A stretch of 64,000 nt of DNA. It comes from Rufibacter immobilis (GTDB taxonomy: Bacteria; Bacteroidota; Bacteroidia; Cytophagales; Hymenobacteraceae). The position numbers and the translations under genes were made by a program. Under the pieces are notes generated by a model. It was not told the DNA's origin, did not search any database, and saw only the letters and a list, made by a program, of their open reading frames with translations. Positions 60,501 through 64,000 of the stretch are shown here, piece after piece (the stretch's first letter is position 1; each line of letters starts with the position of its first letter). Location: contig NZ_RJJE01000001.1 of assembly GCF_003721565.1 (NCBI RefSeq), forward strand, positions 521,650 through 585,649, in the 5' to 3' direction.

Positions 60501-61398
60501 AACAACATTGGGTGATCAGAACCCAACGCGCCAAGTCTTGGCTAGGAATAACGTGCTTTACGATGGTTTGGCCACTATAAAGAATGGCATCTTTGAAATT
60601 GCCTTTGTAATACCTAAGGACATCAATTACCAAATTGGGGAAGGTAGTGTTCAATTATATGCCTCTACCTCTTCCAGAGATGCACTTGGAGCTGTCTCTG
60701 TCCCTGTTGGAGGAGCTGATGCCGATACTCAAGCAGATAATATCCCTCCCCAGCTTCAGCTTTTCATGAATGATGAATCCTTTGTCTCAGGGGGGCTCAC
60801 CGGAACAGATGCTACTTTATTGGCCCTCCTTTATGATGAAAGCGGGATCAATACTGCCGGCTCAGGTATTGGCCATGAGCTAACCGCCATTCTGGATGAA
60901 AATTCTTCCGCTCCCATCATTCTAAATGAATTCTATACCGCCAATGTAGATTCTTATCAATCTGGGAAGGTGCGTTATGCACTAAAAAACTTGTCTGTAG
61001 GCCCACATACACTTTCCTTCAAAGCCTGGGATACTCACAATAACTCCAGCACTTCTAAAATTGAGTTTATAGTAGCTTCTTCAGAGAAATTGGCTCTTGA
61101 CCATGTTTATAATATTCCTAACCCTTTTCTGGATAAAACCACTTTCCACTTTGATCATAACCGTCCGGGGCAGGAGCTAGATATACTAATTCAGGTTTTC
61201 ACCGTATCAGGTAAACTAGTAAAGACTATGCACCGTTTTTCTGACGGGAATACCCATTTCTCAGGCCTTACTTGGGATGGCCGAGACGACAGCAATGATA
61301 TTTTAGCCAAAGGTGTATATATATACAAAGTGAATGTTCGTTCACGACAAGACGGCGCTAGTACATCTCGCTATGAAAAGTTAGTTTTACTTAAATAA
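57544..61398 (+). CDS. porU: PorU, type IX secretion C-terminal signal peptidase (sortase)
   Basis: Cell-surface C25 (gingipain-like) cysteine protease that cleaves the C-terminal sorting domain of T9SS cargo and attaches the protein to anionic lipopolysaccharide. The 1284-residue protein has a signal peptide (MHYVRKLLFAAAIWVAAASA), an N-terminal beta region, and the C25 domain with catalytic His (around 796, TNYTGHGNAIS) and Cys (around 830, LTATCEFGRYDD). A C-terminal domain has NPFLDKTTFHFDHNRPG and LTWDGRDDSNDILAKGVYIY, a sorting-like sequence as PorU itself carries. porV follows after 29 bases. Confidence 0.94.
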   Translation: MHYVRKLLFAAAIWVAAASASWAQTQGSRTVSWRTASGNTSSLADTAPTLPTFEEAAYQGKEEISYYVLSLPNTAVAIFNFTAIEYAPLTAAELRSFPKKSLKTEITPFVSVGTANRVPNSVVVFQPFRLNPATGVVEKVISFRYQYTTGNNHRKASQDRSRRTYSTRSVLASGEWYKIGVPSTGIYKLDRAALQAMGINVQSLNPRHLRLYGNGGGMLPQANTSPRADDLVENAIWIEGEQDGSFDSNDYLLFYGQGPHTWSVNTTTGQTPFTHSINLYSDTTYYFLTVGASPGLRVNQQAAPAGSFPIVTTYDERWHHEVDLRNMVNSGREWYGEEFSAFTSQQTFTLPAPDLVPNSPIWVTSAVMANSPEGSAFSVRLNNTALGTHSITGRGSHNYHSQGVNHMLYFSPNVSSLAYTSDLSLSYSYQPGTSSSAAGYLNYFTISAQRQLIFSGNQMSFRSLISRKNTISTFQLSGAAPQLQIWDVSNPLLPEKQAVSISNNIATFSANSQQLREYISFQGNAFPAPAFIGKVANQNLHSLNMDGELDVLIITAPTFAAQAQRLADHRRTRSGLQVEVVSLPTIYEEFSSGSQDITALRDFLKMVYERSKKQGDDLLQVVLLGDASFDPKRRVQQNTNYVPIYESRQSLDPILSYSSDDYIGFLDDEEGEWSEVDFSLAHQLDIGIGRLPVKSPYEADLLIDKIIRYESDQTLGNWRKRLIFLADDGDGNEHLNDADYLAEYVERTTPAYLPQKLYLDLYPQVSVPNGQRSPETNQALRNAIEKGALVTNYTGHGNAISLADEQILTIPEIQSWKNSNKLTFFLTATCEFGRYDDPRRDSGAETALFYPEGGAVGLLTTTRPVYSDGNRALNTNFFNYLFTPLTNGSMPTLGALMNKTKNTSLYGVNNRNFALLGDPSMRLAYPELEVALTKLNDKAFVHSQTDTLKALSTVRLEGIVRNGQLQTVADFQGQVHLTVYDKRASLTTLGDQNPTRQVLARNNVLYDGLATIKNGIFEIAFVIPKDINYQIGEGSVQLYASTSSRDALGAVSVPVGGADADTQADNIPPQLQLFMNDESFVSGGLTGTDATLLALLYDESGINTAGSGIGHELTAILDENSSAPIILNEFYTANVDSYQSGKVRYALKNLSVGPHTLSFKAWDTHNNSSTSKIEFIVASSEKLALDHVYNIPNPFLDKTTFHFDHNRPGQELDILIQVFTVSGKLVKTMHRFSDGNTHFSGLTWDGRDDSNDILAKGVYIYKVNVRSRQDGASTSRYEKLVLLK

Positions 61399-61427
61399 TT
61401 TAGATCAGATACAACAACCTCTACCGC

Positions 61428-62588
61428 ATGAAATGCACTTTTTTACTTTCTAAGGTCTTTGTCCTTCTTTTTGTATGCCTATTCAGTTATTCAGTTAAGG
61501 CACAAAACGCTATTGGACAGAATCTGGAGTATAGACCTATCACAACGGCTGTACCCGTGTTATTAGTTGCCCCAGATGCCAGAGCTGCTGGTATGGGCGA
61601 TGTTGGTGTTGCTACTTCTCCAGATGTAAATTCTCCTTATTGGAATCCAGCAAAGCTCGGCTTTGTGGAATCTGATTTTGAAGCCTCAATATCTTACTCA
61701 CCTTGGTTAAGGAATGTAGTAGATGATATGTATTTAGCTTATCTGTCTGCATACAAGAAGCTAGCTCCTAACTCTTCTCTTGCTGTATCATTCCTGTATT
61801 TTGATTTAGGGGATATTGTATTTAATACTGGACCAGATGATAGAATGCCTTTTAATCCTAAAGAATATGCAGTATCAGTATCTTACGGGCAGAAGCTTAG
61901 TCAGAATCTCAGTTTAGGTATAGGAGCTAGATATATCAGATCTAATTTGGCAGGTAATACAAATGTGACCAATACTACTGGACAAACCTTTGAATCTACT
62001 CCTGGGAATTCTGCTTCTGTAGATCTAGGAATCTATTATAATAAAGATTTAAGCTTAGGAGGGAAAAATATAAACTTAGCTTTGGGTGGTAATATTTCTA
62101 ATGTTGGAGGCAAAATTTCCTATTCTACTGCAGGTCGAAAAGATTTCTTGCCAACAAACTTACGTTTAGGAACTGCCATTACGATGGAACTTGACCCTTA
62201 TAATAAAATAACATTAGCGATAGATGGGAATAAGTTATTAGTACCCTATACACAACCAGATGATCCTTCTGTAAATGATCAAACCAATGTCTTTTCAGGT
62301 ATTTTCAAATCATTCACTGATGCCCCGGGTGGGGGTAGTGAAGAATTGAGAGAAATTGCTCTTGCCACAGGTCTAGAGTACTGGTATGACAATATGTTTG
62401 CTGCTCGTGCAGGATACTTTTTTGAAAACGAACAAAAAGGAGGTCGTAAATACTTATCTATGGGTTTAGGTATCCGCTACCAGAAATTTGGAGTAGATGC
62501 AGCTTATTTAGTCCCAAATGAGCAGAATAATCCGTTGGCACAGACACTCCGCTTTTCACTCCATTTTAAATTAGACGGAGCAGAATAA
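61428..62588 (+). CDS. porV: PorV, type IX secretion outer-membrane shuttle protein
   Basis: Outer-membrane 14-strand barrel that receives cargo from SprA and delivers it to PorU. The 386-residue protein has a signal peptide (LSKVFVLLFVCLFSYSVKAQ), the PorV start AVPVLLVAPDARAAGMGDVG followed by SPDVNSPYWNPAKLG, and strands through to the end. The gene is clearly AT-richer than the left half of the window. Next to porU as is common, with the M16 gene 5 bases after. Confidence 0.95.
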   Translation: MKCTFLLSKVFVLLFVCLFSYSVKAQNAIGQNLEYRPITTAVPVLLVAPDARAAGMGDVGVATSPDVNSPYWNPAKLGFVESDFEASISYSPWLRNVVDDMYLAYLSAYKKLAPNSSLAVSFLYFDLGDIVFNTGPDDRMPFNPKEYAVSVSYGQKLSQNLSLGIGARYIRSNLAGNTNVTNTTGQTFESTPGNSASVDLGIYYNKDLSLGGKNINLALGGNISNVGGKISYSTAGRKDFLPTNLRLGTAITMELDPYNKITLAIDGNKLLVPYTQPDDPSVNDQTNVFSGIFKSFTDAPGGGSEELREIALATGLEYWYDNMFAARAGYFFENEQKGGRKYLSMGLGIRYQKFGVDAAYLVPNEQNNPLAQTLRFSLHFKLDGAE

Positions 62589-62593
62589 AAAAT

Positions 62594-63874
62594 ATGCATC
62601 TTAATAGAGCTATAGCGCCTGCCATTGCAGAGTTAACTACTGAACTTTCTATTTTTCCTGAAATAAAAGTACTTCCTAATGGAGCAAGATTACATATTTC
62701 TAAAAATCAGGTTCAACCCATAGTACGGGTTGAATTTGTTTTTAAAGCTGGTAAATGGTACCAACCCAAAGCTGGAATAGCCTCTCTGACCGCTAAGATG
62801 TTGAAAGAGGGTACTCTACAATATTCAGCAAAGCAAATAGCCGATTTAGCAGAGTATTATGGTGCCTCTCTTGATGTCTCCCACGGATTTGATAGAGCAA
62901 GTGTAACTTTATATTGTCTATCCAAATTTTTACCTACACTTCTCCCCCTAGTATTTGATGTAATTATAAACCCATCTTTCCCAGAGAAAGAATTTGAGCT
63001 AGTGAAGCAACGGGTAATTCAGACGCTTTCAGTTGATAAACAAAAGAACAGCTACCTAGCTACTGAGGCCTTCACTACAGCTTTATATGGTAAAAACCAT
63101 CCGTACGCTACCTATATATCAGAAGAGGATATTATAATTATCAATATAGACGAGGTAAAGCAATTCCATAAGACTTCCTACAACCTTGCCTCTTCTGAGA
63201 TATTTATAACTGGTGATACTTCTGAAGAAGCAATTCAAACTATAGAGGATTATATGTCTTCCTTTACTCAAGAGAATAACGCCCAACAAAATATTGTAGC
63301 TTCTCCTAGTTCAGAAACGATCATTGAGGAAAAGACATCTAATGTCATGCAAGCTTCTCTAAGGATTGGGAAAGAATCTATATCTCCGTTACATTCAAAT
63401 TATCCGGCTCTCTATTTATTGAATCACACGTTAGGTGGTTACTTTGGATCCAGGTTAATGAGAAACATTAGAGAAGACAAAGGCTACACCTATGGCATCT
63501 ATTCTTCTTTATCGCATAAGGAGAAAGGCTCTGCCTTCATTGTTGGAACCGACATAAAAGGCGACAAGATAGCAGAAACTTTAGATGAAATATCTAAAGA
63601 AATACAAGCACTACGGATAGAACAAATAAGTGAGGAAGAGCTCGCGACAGTTAAAAAGCATCTAGAAGGAAAGTTTCTATCTGATCACTCCACTATCTTT
63701 GATAAGATGGATCGATACAGGTCTAATATTCTACTAGACTTGCCTGCCGAATTCTATACTCAGCTACTTGAACGTATTCATACATTATCTCCCATAGAGC
63801 TACAAGAAGCTGCTAGTAGATATTTACAAGAGGAAACATTGTTTCAAGTAGTAATTGGAGGCAGTAAAGCATAA
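62594..63874 (+). CDS. M16 (pitrilysin-like) family protein without the HxxEH zinc motif
   Basis: The 426-residue protein has two M16 repeats: an N-terminal half starting VLPNGARLHISKNQVQPIVR and a C-terminal half with YPALYLLNHTLGGYFGSRLM and NIREDKGYTYGIYSSLS. In active subunits the first helix after the first strands has HxxEH; here the same place reads ASLTAKMLKEGTLQYSAKQI, with no His pair. It resembles the non-catalytic partner of two-subunit M16 peptidases, usually encoded beside an active one. No active partner is seen before the window edge. Low GC like porV. Confidence 0.85.
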   Translation: MHLNRAIAPAIAELTTELSIFPEIKVLPNGARLHISKNQVQPIVRVEFVFKAGKWYQPKAGIASLTAKMLKEGTLQYSAKQIADLAEYYGASLDVSHGFDRASVTLYCLSKFLPTLLPLVFDVIINPSFPEKEFELVKQRVIQTLSVDKQKNSYLATEAFTTALYGKNHPYATYISEEDIIIINIDEVKQFHKTSYNLASSEIFITGDTSEEAIQTIEDYMSSFTQENNAQQNIVASPSSETIIEEKTSNVMQASLRIGKESISPLHSNYPALYLLNHTLGGYFGSRLMRNIREDKGYTYGIYSSLSHKEKGSAFIVGTDIKGDKIAETLDEISKEIQALRIEQISEEELATVKKHLEGKFLSDHSTIFDKMDRYRSNILLDLPAEFYTQLLERIHTLSPIELQEAASRYLQEETLFQVVIGGSKA

Positions 63875-63911
63875 ATAAGCCTTACACAGTTTTTCGCAAT
63901 CTCATTTATTG

Positions 63912-63958
63912 AAAAAGGTCGAGGCTCACCTGCTATTTAGGTGAGCCTCGCCCTTTTT
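63912..63958 (+). terminator. Terminator after the M16 gene
   Basis: AAAAAGGTCGAGGCTCACCT (63912-63931) pairs with 63939-63958 with one G-U around GCTATTT, and the right arm ends in TTTTT. It closes the porU-porV-M16 unit. Confidence 0.9.
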
Positions 63959-64000
63959 GGTGGATAAACGATGTATGCTCCAGAAAAGCACTTAGACCTT

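Noticed and set aside
57544..63874. Low-GC porU-porV-M16 region as a transferred island
   Set aside because: These are core T9SS genes of the phylum, with no mobility genes, tRNA or direct repeats at the edge.
63971..64000. Possible start of a further gene (MYAPEKHLDL)
   Set aside because: Only ten codons are visible before the window ends and no family can be assigned.

Overview
The window looks like a chromosomal segment of a Bacteroidota bacterium of the order Cytophagales. The most likely family is Hymenobacteraceae, for example Rufibacter or a close relative; the genus is inferred, not shown. Support comes from type IX secretion genes (sprA, porU, porV and a cargo protease with a C-terminal sorting domain), a NuoG without its molybdopterin-type domain, separate purS and purQ, promoters of the Bacteroidota type (TTG, 19 bases, TAnnTTTG), and few Shine-Dalgarno sequences. 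Coding density is high. I see no tRNA, rRNA, CRISPR array, insertion sequence or prophage.

Layout. 1-11232 (minus strand): complex I genes nuoA to nuoM in canonical order, with nuoM cut by the left edge. A terminator and a possible new promoter lie between nuoJ and nuoK. 11663-23841: a secreted protein of unknown function, tadA, sodA, a Fur/Zur-type repressor divergent from a GliT/HlmI-like flavoprotein, a DUF2339/DUF3999-like membrane pair, an M48 protease, a peptidoglycan amidase, an RDD protein and mscL. 24082-31166: rlmN, a thioesterase, an LD-carboxypeptidase, a QC-like M28 peptidase lipoprotein, cysS and a membrane-anchored EEP hydrolase, with a repeat-filled 745-base gap at 29297-30041. 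31368-34732: tatA, gatA and a LysM lytic transglycosylase, tightly packed. 34941-47241: malic enzyme, ruvA, sprA, gcvH, a VanZ-like protein and an M28 peptidase. 47325-55745: an M43 T9SS cargo protease, yicC, purQ (plus strand), a TolB-like/outer-membrane barrel protein and a FAD oxidoreductase. 55811-63874: an MBL hydrolase, pssA, purS, porU, porV and an M16 homologue without its zinc motif. Base composition falls from roughly 55-58% GC in sampled lines of the left half to about 30% in sampled lines of porV and the M16 gene.

The most notable feature is a family of about 25 short palindromic intergenic elements. The core is GTTTAGGGGCTSTTTTT, a 1-4 base turn, then the complement. There is about one per 2.6 kb. 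At least one copy lies in each of the six convergent gene junctions. Stem bases, and even unique flanking bases, change in a pair-preserving way. A distinct asymmetric subfamily supplies or overlaps the stop codon of the upstream gene. The elements look like selected hairpins at gene ends and not like simple transposon debris. Other leads are a four-hairpin composite element between mscL and rlmN, a metalloregulator operator that overlaps the -33 box of the flavoprotein gene, and genes whose -7 box lies four bases before ATG, which suggests leaderless mRNAs.
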